64,000 bases of DNA from Halobacteriales archaeon QS_4_62_28 (GCA_003021685.1 PXRO01000004.1:1-64000), one strand, 5' to 3'; counted from the first letter of the stretch, positions 48,973 through 58,703 are shown. Notes: generated by a model from the sequence alone, not told the origin. Translations and numbers: made by a program.

Positions 48973-50238
48973 GTGACGGTCATCGGCCTCGACGATACGG
49001 ATTCCCGCACCGAGGGGATGTGTACGACCTACGCCGCCGCCCGCCTCGTCGAGTGCATCACAGACGCCGGTGGGACGGTCGACCGCACACTGCTAGTCAG
49101 ACTCAACCCTGCTGTCGAGCACAAAACGCGGGGCAACGGGGCGCTTGCGGTCCACTGCGACCTGCCGGCCGAACAGGCGGTCGAACTCGCAACGGCGACC
49201 CTCGACATGGCCGCGGTCGACGATCCCCGCACTAATCCCGGCGTGGTCATCGCCGACTGCGACCCGGCCGCCGTCCCCGACCCGGTCCGTGACCACGCGC
49301 TGGCCGCTGTCCGACGACTGCTCGACATCGACACCACTCGCGACCGCATCACTGCGGCGGGGTTCGAGCACGCGGCGGTCGGCAACGGTCGGGGACTGAT
49401 CGGTGCGCTCGCGGCCGTGGGTGCCTGGCGGGCCGTCGACGATTGGACATACGAGCGGATTGCCTACCGCGAGCGCGAGCGTTGGGGTACCGACCGCATC
49501 GTCGACGCCGACTCAGTTCGTGACGCCGCAAAACGCCACTATCCGACGGTCTGGGACACCGTCGACCGGCCCTCTGGCTACCCGGTCTGTGTCCCCCGGA
49601 CGCCCTGCCCGATCCTCTATGGCATCCGGGGCGACGACGCCGAGGCCTGTCGTCGCGTGGCCGCCGACATCGAGAGCGAACCCGTCGCTCGCACGCACAC
49701 CTTCCTCACCAATCAGGGAACCGACGCCCACCTCCAGATCGCCACGCTTGCCGACCTCGCCGACGACAGCGCCTACCGAACCAGTGGAACCGTTCGCGAA
49801 CCACCCGAAACGCAGGCGGGTGGCCACGTGTTCTTCGTCCTCGGCGACGGCGACGTGACCGTCGACTGTGCGGCCTTCGAACCGACCAAGCGGTTTCGTG
49901 ACCGCGTCCGGTCGCTCCGGGTCGGCGACCGCCTCACCGTCTGCGGGGAAGTCAGCGACGGGACGCTCAAACTGGAGAAGTTCGCCCTCCGTGACCGTGT
50001 CGAAACCGAACTGGTCACGCCCGACTGCCCCGACTGTGGCCGCTCGATGAGCAGCGCCGGCCGCGATCAGGGGTACCGGTGCCGGGACTGTGATACCCAT
50101 CGCGACGGGAAAGTCCACCGGCAGATCGACCGCGACCTCGAACGTGGCTGGTACGAGGTTCCACCGGTCGCGCGCCGACACATCGCGAAACCGCTGGTGC
50201 GTGGTGGATTCGACGGGCCGACCCATCCCGAGCGGTAG
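48973..50238 (+). CDS. tiaS: tRNA(Ile2) 2-agmatinylcytidine synthetase TiaS
   Basis: MTVIGLDDTDSRTEGMCTTYAAARLVE...RLNPAVEHKTRGNGALAVHC...TPCPILYGIRGDD...C-terminal zinc ribbon CPDCGRS..YRCRDCD. Confidence 0.95.
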   Translation: MTVIGLDDTDSRTEGMCTTYAAARLVECITDAGGTVDRTLLVRLNPAVEHKTRGNGALAVHCDLPAEQAVELATATLDMAAVDDPRTNPGVVIADCDPAAVPDPVRDHALAAVRRLLDIDTTRDRITAAGFEHAAVGNGRGLIGALAAVGAWRAVDDWTYERIAYRERERWGTDRIVDADSVRDAAKRHYPTVWDTVDRPSGYPVCVPRTPCPILYGIRGDDAEACRRVAADIESEPVARTHTFLTNQGTDAHLQIATLADLADDSAYRTSGTVREPPETQAGGHVFFVLGDGDVTVDCAAFEPTKRFRDRVRSLRVGDRLTVCGEVSDGTLKLEKFALRDRVETELVTPDCPDCGRSMSSAGRDQGYRCRDCDTHRDGKVHRQIDRDLERGWYEVPPVARRHIAKPLVRGGFDGPTHPER

Positions 50239-50353
50239 GGACCTGTTTCGGTCGAAGTATGCAGTGTTATCGGGTCTCGGAGCGTCTTCGTCGGATTGTT
50301 CTCCCTGTAGTAGCATCCCTCTAACAATGTTGTCTGGTAGCAAAGCACCTGCC

Positions 50354-50575
50354 ATGAGCCAGCCATCGTCGGACGACGATGCCAGTTCGCTCGCGCCTGA
50401 GCCGCTACCACAGGAGGAGTTCCCCAACGAACAACTCTCGGCGGTCGTCGAGCAGCGGGCCGATAACACCGAGCGATGTATCTTTTATCCCGAAGACATC
50501 GACCCTTCGGCCGCCGAGACACACTGGCTCGCGGTGGACGCGGAGTTCGCAGTCGACGTCTCCGAGTGCCGGTGA
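50354..50575 (+). CDS. small conserved haloarchaeal acidic protein
   Basis: MSQPSSDDDASSLAPEPLPQEEFPNEQLSAVVEQRADNTERCIFYPEDIDPSAAETHWLAVDAEFAVDVSECR. Confidence 0.65.
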   Translation: MSQPSSDDDASSLAPEPLPQEEFPNEQLSAVVEQRADNTERCIFYPEDIDPSAAETHWLAVDAEFAVDVSECR

Positions 50576-50582
50576 CCCGAGG

Positions 50583-51650
50583 CTACCTGTTCTGCCCCGA
50601 GAGTACGACCACAATATCGTCATCGGAGCCGACTGTCCCGTTCTCCCGGGCGGCTTCGAGCGCCGCCGTCGCCGTGGCACAGGTCGGCTCCACCTGGAAG
50701 CCAGCCTCGGCGAGTCGCGCGTGTTCGTTTTCAGTCGTGGCGGCGTCAACGGCAATCGCATCGCCGTCTGTCGCCGTGATTGCAGCACGGATCTGGTCAC
50801 CACGCGCGGGGTCGCTGATCTGAATCCCGTCGGCAACGTCGTTCGTCTCCTCGCCCGTCTCGGTCGCCCGTTCTGGGACGATTGGCGCGTAGCCAGCGGC
50901 CTGTGCCCCAAGCAGTCGAGGCATCTCGTCGATCCAGCCAGCCGACCGGAGCGCCCGGAAGCCGCGATAGGCCCCGAGCAGGAGCGTCCCGTGACCCACC
51001 GGAACGACGACCGCGTCGGGCACTGACCAGTCGCGCTGGGCGGCGACCTCCATGGCCCACGTCATCGTCCCGGCAAAGAAGGCCGGGTGCCAGGCGTGAC
51101 TGGCGTACCACCCGCCGTCGTCCAGCGCGGCGTGACACGCCGCCGTTACGTCGGCCCGCGTCCCCTCGACCCGAACGATGTCTGCCCCCGTTCGCTCTAT
51201 CTTTCGCAGTTTCGTGGCTTTTGCATCCGCCGGAACGTAGATTTCGGCGTCGATCCCCGCACGGGTGGCGTAGGTCGCGACCGCCAGCCCCGCGTTGCCC
51301 GAGGAATCCTCGACGACGCGCTCGACGCCCAGCGCGTCCGCCTGTGAGAGTGTCACCGTAGCGCCGCGGTCCTTGAAACTCCCCGTCGGGAAGACCGAAT
51401 CGAGTTTGAACTGGGCGTTCCAGTCTGGTGCCTCGACCAGCGGCGTCCAGCCCTCGCCCAGCGAGACACGCCGCTCGACGGGCAGGAACGCTTCGAACGA
51501 CCAGAGACCACGCCGGGTGTCGATGCTCGCCGGGTCCGGGCGGTCGCCCTCCGGGAGCGGCTGGTCGACATAGTCGAGTGCGTGGCCACACGCACAGCGC
51601 CACGGCCCGTCGGCGTCGTACTCGCGCTCACAGGACGCACAGCGGTACAT
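50583..51650 (-). CDS. threonine synthase-like PLP enzyme
   Basis: MYRCASCEREYDADGPWRCACG...LGEGWTPLVEAPDWNAQFKLDSVFPTGSFKDRGATVTLSQA..EDSSGNAGLAVATYA. Confidence 0.9.
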   Translation of the reverse strand: MYRCASCEREYDADGPWRCACGHALDYVDQPLPEGDRPDPASIDTRRGLWSFEAFLPVERRVSLGEGWTPLVEAPDWNAQFKLDSVFPTGSFKDRGATVTLSQADALGVERVVEDSSGNAGLAVATYATRAGIDAEIYVPADAKATKLRKIERTGADIVRVEGTRADVTAACHAALDDGGWYASHAWHPAFFAGTMTWAMEVAAQRDWSVPDAVVVPVGHGTLLLGAYRGFRALRSAGWIDEMPRLLGAQAAGYAPIVPERATETGEETNDVADGIQISDPARGDQIRAAITATDGDAIAVDAATTENEHARLAEAGFQVEPTCATATAALEAARENGTVGSDDDIVVVLSGQNR

Positions 51651-51725
51651 GTGCCAGTCGTCGTCCGGGCGCTACCAGAAACTGTCGGCGGGTGAGTACC
51701 GACAGCGGTGCGGACTGTCCGGTGA

Positions 51726-51809
51726 TATACCGGTGGACGTACCGTTTGATACGTCTCAGCCGTCACGGTCCCCGGGCTGACTGTATCAGTGCGTACGTCC
51801 ACCGGTATA
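51726..51809. repeat. Palindromic intergenic element family B, copy B4 (84 bp, same orientation as B3)
   Basis: TATACCGGTGGACGTACCGTTTGATACGTCTCAGCCGTCACGGTCCCCGGGCTGACTGTATCAGTGCGTACGTCCACCGGTATA; a few mismatches from the reverse complement of B1. Confidence 0.93.
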
Positions 51810-51875
51810 CCGTAGTCTTGGGGGGCAGTGGTCGAGAAGTGGGCGACTCGGACGTTTCCCGGGCGAACTCTCCGT

Positions 51876-52832
51876 TCACACGGAATCGATGTCGGTGCCG
51901 ACAGAGCAGACGTACTCGCCGGTTGCGACCTGCGGGAGACGGCGGGCACGCCAGAAGATGCCACTGGAGTCGGCGGTCACTTCGGCTTTCTCTTGGCCGA
52001 ACATGTCGGTGATAGTGTACAGCGTTTCCCCGCGACTGACGCGTTCGCCCAGTTCCGTCTGGAAGGCAACGAGGCCGCCGGTGGGCGAGCCATATTGATC
52101 GAAGCCAGTCGCGCGCGTCTGGGCCTCGAAGGAGTAGGTTTCGTCGGCGAAGCCGTAGTATCGCAGAACGTTGAACACGCCGTCGACGCCGAGCTGGATC
52201 GACTGTTCGTCCCAGCCGACACAGCCACCGAGTTCGGGGTCGATGGTGGGCACACCCTCGTCGGGTGCGGCACGGGCGAGCTGGCCGTCGGGACCTTTTT
52301 GATCCAAGATGTAGCCACAGCCAAACACCTTCGCCAGTTCGAGACAGTCGTCGTGGAGGCGATGGCGGGTGCCACACCGTACCCGGCACTCATCGATCAT
52401 CTGGGAGGTCGATCCCTGGTGAAGATCCAGTATGAAGTCGGCACGAGTGGCGGCGTCGAAGGTCGCCGCGGCGATCCGCTCGGAGGAGGTCCCGTCGGCG
52501 TTACCGGGGTAGGCCCGGTTCATCTTCGTATCGTCGATGGGGTTGCGATGCTGTGCAACCTGGAACGCGTGGTAGTTGACGATACCGACGACGAGCACCG
52601 TGCCCGAGAGTTGCTGGGGGTCGAGTCGCGGCACCAGGCGCTGGACGACGCCGACGCCGTTGAGTTCGTCCCCATCGCTTGCGGCCTGGACGTACAGGGT
52701 TTTGCCGTCCTCGGCACCGTTGACGACGGCGACCGGGAGTCGGACAGGGCTCCCGTCTCTGGACTCGCCGACCGCCAGTCGTCCCGTATCCATCGTGCCC
52801 GGTTGGGCGCTCGCCGTCCCGAGGGTTACCAT
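51876..52832 (-). CDS. succinylglutamate desuccinylase/aspartoacylase family (AstE/AspA)
   Basis: PVRLPVAVVNGAEDGKTLYVQAASDGDELNGVGVVQRL...NRAYPGNADGTSSERIA...FILDLHQGS. Confidence 0.9.
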   Translation of the reverse strand: MVTLGTASAQPGTMDTGRLAVGESRDGSPVRLPVAVVNGAEDGKTLYVQAASDGDELNGVGVVQRLVPRLDPQQLSGTVLVVGIVNYHAFQVAQHRNPIDDTKMNRAYPGNADGTSSERIAAATFDAATRADFILDLHQGSTSQMIDECRVRCGTRHRLHDDCLELAKVFGCGYILDQKGPDGQLARAAPDEGVPTIDPELGGCVGWDEQSIQLGVDGVFNVLRYYGFADETYSFEAQTRATGFDQYGSPTGGLVAFQTELGERVSRGETLYTITDMFGQEKAEVTADSSGIFWRARRLPQVATGEYVCSVGTDIDSV

Positions 52833-52948
52833 TGACGCGTACTTGTAGTGCCGGGACTTTTACTGGTTCGGATTTCACCCGGTGTCGCTGGACAGCGGCG
52901 CATATCGTGATCGACGGGTCCTTACTGTTGCCGTCCCTACGCCAGCAC

Positions 52949-53206
52949 GTGTCAGGGAGTCAGCCAGAATCGGGACCCGGTGCGCTCATCGAGGCACTGA
53001 ACGTCCCCGGACACGCACGACGGGGCTTCGTGACGGCGGCAATCGTCACTGTCACGGTGTTCGTGTTCTTCATTACCATTCCGGACGCACAGCGGTCACC
53101 GTTGCTCTACATCACGCTGTCGTTCGTCCTGTTCGTCTCGCTTGGCGGACTCATCACGGCACTGCTTGCCGCCGGGTCGGCGATCCGGCAGGTCCGACGG
53201 CTGTGA
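52949..53206 (+). CDS. small two-TM membrane protein (probable GTG start)
   Basis: VSGSQPESGPGALIEALNVPGHARRGFVTAAIVTVTVFVFFITIPDAQRSPLLYITLSFVLFVSLGGLITALLAAGSAIRQVRRL. Confidence 0.6.
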   Translation: MSGSQPESGPGALIEALNVPGHARRGFVTAAIVTVTVFVFFITIPDAQRSPLLYITLSFVLFVSLGGLITALLAAGSAIRQVRRL

Positions 53207-54421
53207 TCACGTCCGCTCGGCGAGTGCTTCGAAGCGTTCGGCACCCGTTTTGGTCCCCTTTGCGACGAGCGCGTCGCCTGCACTGAGCCTCGTCTCCGGT
53301 CCCGGCGAGATCTCCCAGTCGCTGTCGGCGCGGTCGGTCCGGTCGCTCGGACCCGCCCGCCGGACAGCGATGATCCGCATTCCGGTCTGGGTCTTGACCT
53401 GCTGGTCGCCGATGGTGGACCCGTCGAGCGTGCTGTCGGCCTCGACGGGGACGCTGACGATCACTTCGTCGGACTCACGCACCGCCTCGGCGACGACGGG
53501 ATGGGTCGAGAGGCCCCGAAGCACGCCCTCGCTGATCTCCAGGGCGGCGTCGGAGATGACCTCGGTCGACCGCGCGAGATGGACGAGCCCGCGCAGCGAG
53601 ATGGGGTCGTCGTGGCGGCCGGCGGCCTGGAGCGTCCAGGCCTCGAAGCGTGACTGGAGGGCGTCGACTTCGGCTTCGAGTTCCACGACCTCCTCGGCGA
53701 CGTCCGTGTTGTCCAGTAACACGGCCCCGTAGGCCAGGTCAACGGCGAGTTCGCCCATGTCTTTCATCAAGACGATGGAGTCGACGGCCCGTTCCAGGTC
53801 CTTGATGTCGCTTTCGGGGGGGTCCGGCGGTTCGTACGGGTCGCCGGTCGCATCGCGGTGCACCTCGCTGATGCCGTCGTCGGGACCGCGAAAGAGGACG
53901 ACATCGCCCGCCCGGAGGGCAGTTTCTGCGTTCGGGTTCAGTAGCCAGTCGCCGGCCCGTCGGATCGCAATCACTCGCACGCCGGTTTCGGTCTCCAGAT
54001 TGAGCGCGCCGAGTGTCTCGCCCGCCAGTCTGGCGTCGTCGCTGATCGACGCCCGGACGATGGTCTCGACCGCCTCGGGCAGTGTCGCCCGCATCGCGTC
54101 CGGCAAGCCGATGTCTTCGAGGACCACTTTGGCGATGTCACCGGCGGCGTCGGAGATCTTCTCGGCGGCCCCGACCATTCCCAGAACGGGTGCTAGCGCC
54201 TCGGCATCCTCCGGGCTTCGGGCGGCCAGCAGGAGACTCATCCGGGCGCGCAACTGGAGGACACCCATCTGTTCTTCGAGTTTGAGGACCTCCGCGGCGA
54301 CCTCGTCACTGCCGAGCAATACGGCGGAGTACGAGAGATCGATCAACAACTCGGCGGTGTCTTTCATCTCTGCGAGCACCGCCTTGACGCTGACTGGCTC
54401 GTACTCCACCTCTGTCTCCAT
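53207..54421 (-). CDS. PhoU/TrkA-C (RCK_C) tandem-duplicated regulatory protein
   Basis: Two repeats: YEPVSVKAVLAEMKDTAELLIDLSYSAVLLGSDEVAAEVLKLEEQMGVLQ... and DLERAVDSIVLMKDMGELAVDLAYGAVLLDNTDVAEEVVELEAEVDALQ..., each followed by a TrkA-C-like domain. Confidence 0.85.
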   Translation of the reverse strand: METEVEYEPVSVKAVLAEMKDTAELLIDLSYSAVLLGSDEVAAEVLKLEEQMGVLQLRARMSLLLAARSPEDAEALAPVLGMVGAAEKISDAAGDIAKVVLEDIGLPDAMRATLPEAVETIVRASISDDARLAGETLGALNLETETGVRVIAIRRAGDWLLNPNAETALRAGDVVLFRGPDDGISEVHRDATGDPYEPPDPPESDIKDLERAVDSIVLMKDMGELAVDLAYGAVLLDNTDVAEEVVELEAEVDALQSRFEAWTLQAAGRHDDPISLRGLVHLARSTEVISDAALEISEGVLRGLSTHPVVAEAVRESDEVIVSVPVEADSTLDGSTIGDQQVKTQTGMRIIAVRRAGPSDRTDRADSDWEISPGPETRLSAGDALVAKGTKTGAERFEALAERT

Positions 54422-54681
54422 ATATCGACCTTGCGGGCGGCGGGCAAAAGCTATTCGCCCGGTACCGCGACGCCCGGACGATCAATCGTCCCCGCGTCCC
54501 AATCGATAGTCGCGATTTCTATGCCACGAACTGATGGTCTGTCGGCCCCTCACCACATATCGGTATGATCGTCCAGAACGAGGACTGCAACTGTTCGATC
54601 GTGTAAAAAATGCCGCCGTCTGTGCTGTGCCGACGCGCGGAAAGACAATGTTTTTCCCGACAGGTAGAAAACTCACTGCGT

Positions 54682-55818
54682 ATGTCCGACGACCTCAAGA
54701 AAGGTCTGGAGGGTGTCCTCGTTACCGAGTCGGAACTCAGTAAAATCAACGGTGACGCAGGCAAACTCATCTATCGTGGATACACGATTGAGGACCTCGC
54801 CACCGGCGCTAGCTTCGAGGAGGTCCTGTATCTCCTCTGGCACGGTCATCTCCCGAACGAAGACGAACTCGACGCATTCACTGACGCGATGGTCGGGGAA
54901 CGCCACGTCGACGACGACGTGCTTCAGACCGTCGAGCAGTTGGCCGCGGCCGACGAGAACCCGATGGCCGCACTCCGGACGGCGGTCTCGATGCTCGCTG
55001 CCTATGATCCGGACGCCGAATCGGATCCGACCGACGAGGACGTGAACCTCCGGAAGGGACGTCGGATCACCGCGAAAATTCCGACCGTGCTGGCCGCCTT
55101 CACTCGCTTCCGAGACGGGCAGGACGCCGTTACACCCCGGGCTGACCTCGGTCACGCCGCGAATTTCCTGTATATGCTCAACGGCGAGGAGCCAAACGAA
55201 ATCCTCGCCGAGACGTTCGACATGGCGCTGGTCTTGCACGCCGACCACGGGATCAACGCATCGACGTTCTCGGCGATGGTAACGACCTCGACGCTGTCGG
55301 ACCTCCACAGTTCGATCACTTCTGCTATCGGCACCCTGAAAGGGTCGCTCCACGGCGGTGCCAACCAGGACGTCATGGAGATGCTCAAGGAAGTTGACGA
55401 GGCCGACCAGGCCCCAATCGACTGGGTCAAAGACGCCCTCGCAGCGGGCCGCCGCGTCGCTGGCTTTGGCCACCGTGTCTACAATGTCAAAGACCCGCGT
55501 GCGAAAATCCTCAGCGAACGCTCCAAGGAACTCGGCGAGGCCGCAGGCTCGACCAAGTGGTACGAGATGTCCACCGCCATCGAGGACCACCTCGAGGAGG
55601 AGAAGGGCCTCGCCCCGAACGTCGATTTCTACTCGGCCTCGACGTACTACCAGATGGGCATCCCCATCGACATCTACACCCCCATCTTCGCCATGTCTCG
55701 CGTCGGTGGCTGGACGGCCCACGTTCTCGAACAGTACGGAGACAACCGCCTGATCCGACCGCGCGCCCGCTACGTCGGACCAGACAATCAGGACTTCCTC
55801 CCGCTGGACGAGCGGTAG
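54682..55818 (+). CDS. citrate synthase
   Basis: LIYRGYTIEDLATGASFEEVLYLLWHGHLP...LHADHGINASTFSAMVTTSTLSDLHSSITSAIGTLKGSLHGGANQDVMEML...GFGHRVYNVKDPRA. Confidence 0.96.
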   Translation: MSDDLKKGLEGVLVTESELSKINGDAGKLIYRGYTIEDLATGASFEEVLYLLWHGHLPNEDELDAFTDAMVGERHVDDDVLQTVEQLAAADENPMAALRTAVSMLAAYDPDAESDPTDEDVNLRKGRRITAKIPTVLAAFTRFRDGQDAVTPRADLGHAANFLYMLNGEEPNEILAETFDMALVLHADHGINASTFSAMVTTSTLSDLHSSITSAIGTLKGSLHGGANQDVMEMLKEVDEADQAPIDWVKDALAAGRRVAGFGHRVYNVKDPRAKILSERSKELGEAAGSTKWYEMSTAIEDHLEEEKGLAPNVDFYSASTYYQMGIPIDIYTPIFAMSRVGGWTAHVLEQYGDNRLIRPRARYVGPDNQDFLPLDER

Positions 55819-56015
55819 GTACCGGCCCGAGCGAAGCGAGGTCCGTCTTTTCATCTGCCAGATCAAGAGATCTGTATCGAACGTCCAGTCTGCCACCGAG
55901 ATTACTGTCGACGACGCGCTCAGTGAAGAGACGCGAACCGCGAGCGATGGCCAGCAGTACGTGATCACGACTATCGAAGTGACTCGTCCGGACTCTGACG
56001 CTGCCGAGGCCCTCG

Positions 56016-57650
56016 CTACCGGAACACGTTCCGGAACCGGTCGATAGCAGCGTCGGTGCCAGCGACGACGAGTTCGTCGCCCGCCTCGATATGCACGTCC
56101 GGGCCGACATCGGTGATGACGGTGCCGTTGCGCTCGACGGCGACGACGGTACAGCCAGTTCGACCGCGGACGCGAGCCTCGCCCAGGGTCTGGCCGGCGA
56201 GTTCGTTCGCCGTCGTCCGGACGATTTCGACCTGTTCGTCCATCGAGATGACCTGCTCGTCGGCGAGAATCGTCGACGCGAGCATCCGCCCGCTGATCGT
56301 GGCAAGCGAGAGGACGTAGTCGGCACCGGCCCGATACATTTTCTGGACGTTTTCGGTCTCCTCGGCGCGGGCGATGATCTCCACGTCGGGATTGAGATCA
56401 CGAATGACCAGCGTCGCGAACTCCGTGTCCGTGTCTTCTGACAGCGCGAGGACGGTGGTCTGCGCGCTTTCGACCCCTGCGGCACGCAACTCGTCGGGCT
56501 CTGTGGCGTCTCCGACGATGTCGACACCTGGCTTCTCGTTGCGGTCGATCACGGTGTCATTGAGACCGGCTTCGTCCAGTTTCCGCGCGATTGTCTGCCC
56601 GACTTCGCCGTAGCCGACGACGACCGTCTCGCCGTGGCCGAACTGCCGGACGCTGGTGAGGGTCATGTCTTTGAGCTGTTGTAGTTGGTCCTCGCGACCG
56701 GCCACCAGGAGGACCGTCCCGTTGTCCAGCGTCGCCTCGGGGGATGGCGGACTCTCGAACTCGCCTTTGAACCACGCGCCAATGACGTTGACGCCGGCCT
56801 GCTCCCGAATGCCGCTGTCGGCGAGCGAGCGTCCGACGAGGTCGCTCCCGCGGTGGATCGGCAACTCGGCGATGTCGAAGTCCTGGCCGATCTCGATGGT
56901 GTCGCCAACGGCCGTCGAGATGTCTGTCGTCACTTTGCCCGCGAGGCTCTCCCCGAGCAATCGACGTGGCGAGACGACGGTGTCTGCGCCCGCGAGTTCG
57001 TGGTACCGCTCGCGATCGGGTTCCTCGACGACACTGACTGTGGGCACGGAGTCGTCGACCTCCCTCGCCGTCAGGATGATACTGGTGTTGACCTCGTCGG
57101 CAGCGTCGGCGACCAGCGCTCGCGCTGCCGACAGTCTCGCGGCCTCCAGTCCCCCGACGGACTGGGGGTCGGCGTGGATGACCCGGTATCCCTCCTCGTA
57201 CAGTTCCGTTGCACGCTCGCGGTCCGGCTCGACGATGACGTAATCGACCGTCCAGGTGTCGAGTTCGGCGACGAGCGTCTTACCCCGCGGTGTGAACGAG
57301 CAGATGACGACGTGATCCGAGAGTCCGTTCTCGATGGCCGTCGGCACCGTCGTCGACATCGCCTCCTCGAACAGGGGAAAGAGCAGGACCGGGAGCGCAA
57401 GGAAGATGAGAAGCACGCCGGTCACGTCCATCAGGATTACGAGAACGTTCATCTCCACGCTCTCCCAGGGTGCGTCGGACCCGAACCCAGTGGTGGTGAA
57501 GGTTTCGACCACGACCTGCAGCGAGTGGATGAACGCCCGCGGTCGGTTGTCGAACACCGTCATTCCGTAGTCGTAAGCGACAGTGAATCCCAGAACAATG
57601 GCGACCAGACCGACGACGTAGAGCGCTGTTCGCCGCTGCCACGTATCCAT
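56016..57650 (-). CDS. potassium channel with RCK (TrkA-N/TrkA-C) domains
   Basis: HSLQVVVETFTTTGFGSDAPWESVEMNVLVILMDVTGVLLIFLALPVLLFPLFEEA... and repeated DHVVICSFTPRGKTL / ETVVVGYGEVGQTIARKL Rossmann motifs. Confidence 0.9.
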   Translation of the reverse strand: MDTWQRRTALYVVGLVAIVLGFTVAYDYGMTVFDNRPRAFIHSLQVVVETFTTTGFGSDAPWESVEMNVLVILMDVTGVLLIFLALPVLLFPLFEEAMSTTVPTAIENGLSDHVVICSFTPRGKTLVAELDTWTVDYVIVEPDRERATELYEEGYRVIHADPQSVGGLEAARLSAARALVADAADEVNTSIILTAREVDDSVPTVSVVEEPDRERYHELAGADTVVSPRRLLGESLAGKVTTDISTAVGDTIEIGQDFDIAELPIHRGSDLVGRSLADSGIREQAGVNVIGAWFKGEFESPPSPEATLDNGTVLLVAGREDQLQQLKDMTLTSVRQFGHGETVVVGYGEVGQTIARKLDEAGLNDTVIDRNEKPGVDIVGDATEPDELRAAGVESAQTTVLALSEDTDTEFATLVIRDLNPDVEIIARAEETENVQKMYRAGADYVLSLATISGRMLASTILADEQVISMDEQVEIVRTTANELAGQTLGEARVRGRTGCTVVAVERNGTVITDVGPDVHIEAGDELVVAGTDAAIDRFRNVFR

Positions 57651-57699
57651 GTATGCAGTACCTTACCGACGACGCTGAAAACGGTTCCCCTCCGTCCAA

Positions 57700-57779
57700 T
57701 AGTGATTATCGTCACTGACTACCGAATTGATCGCATGCTGCCGTGCGAGCGATTCCGGAAAGATCGACAATAATCAGTA
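57700..57779. repeat. Palindromic intergenic element family C, copy C2 (80 bp)
   Basis: TAGTGATTATCGTC...GAATTGATCGCATGCTGCCGTGCGAGCGATTCCGG...GACAATAATCAGTA; same length, TIR position and core as C1. Confidence 0.85.
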
Positions 57780-58046
57780 CGAACCGTTCCCATCGACCCG
57801 TGGATGACACGCGTCCGACAGCCGTCAGCCGACCGATTCACACCGCTCTTGTCTTGCACTTTCACTTCCACTCCGCTATCCCCGTTTTTAATGTTGCCCC
57901 TCTCCTTGTACCGCTTGCAGTCACACGCTTTACTGGTGGGGTGGTGCCCACTGGTTCGTTCCCCCTCGATCCTTTTCGACCATACGGAACATCAAGGGAC
58001 CGGATTCGCGTGTACGACTGTCCCAACCGGAAGCAAGGTCGTCGGC

Positions 58047-58703
58047 CTATCCGTTATCAAGCCCCACCAGATTGACGACTGATACCAGACGCGGGGTCCG
58101 AGTGATCGTTTTCTCCTCGGCGTCGTAGCTGAGTAGTTCGACAGCCGCTAACTTCGGGAGATCGACGTGATGGAGCGTAACCAGGGATCCTTTGTCCGCT
58201 TGCGAATACGTCGTTCGAGAGGAATGGTTCCGATTACGGAGTTCGCCAGCGAGTTCATTTACCGTGATGCGATGCTGCTGGTCTGCGAGGAGAGACACCA
58301 CTTCCTGCCGGCGAGGACAGCCAAGGAGTACACTGATCTGGTCCCAGTGGATGGCCTCGGGGTCTCGTACATCAGGGAGCGACAGTTTTGCTGTCTCGGT
58401 CGGGAACGGTTCGGTAGCGACGATCCCTTCGGGGTATCGTTCGAGCCATCCGACCGATTCCAACTTCAGCAGACATCGGTGTTCGAGGTCCGTCCGGACC
58501 GACTGGTACTCCGACTCGGGTATCTCAGACGGCGCGATCCCGGTCTCGCGTGCCGCAAGTCGGACACCAAGCTCACGAACCGGCGTCGGTGTCGACTGAT
58601 CTGCCAGGATCGAGAGGATCCGTCGCTGGCGTAGATCACCGAGTATCGATGACTTCACGCAGTCGTCACCTCCTCGCGTGGGCGTTTCCGGTTGTCGACT
58701 CAT
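58047..58703 (-). CDS. HTH-containing regulator, duplicated winged-HTH-like repeats
   Basis: MSRQPETPTRGGDDCVKSSILGDLRQRRILSILADQSTPTPVRELGVRLAARE... and SVLLGCPRRQEVVSLLADQQHRITVNELAGELRNRN. Confidence 0.8.
   Translation of the reverse strand: MSRQPETPTRGGDDCVKSSILGDLRQRRILSILADQSTPTPVRELGVRLAARETGIAPSEIPESEYQSVRTDLEHRCLLKLESVGWLERYPEGIVATEPFPTETAKLSLPDVRDPEAIHWDQISVLLGCPRRQEVVSLLADQQHRITVNELAGELRNRNHSSRTTYSQADKGSLVTLHHVDLPKLAAVELLSYDAEEKTITRTPRLVSVVNLVGLDNG

Noticed and set aside
56016-57650. K+ channel filter TTTGFGS instead of TVGYG as a novelty
   Set aside because: Probably normal variation for haloarchaeal RCK-linked channels; cannot be judged without alignment.
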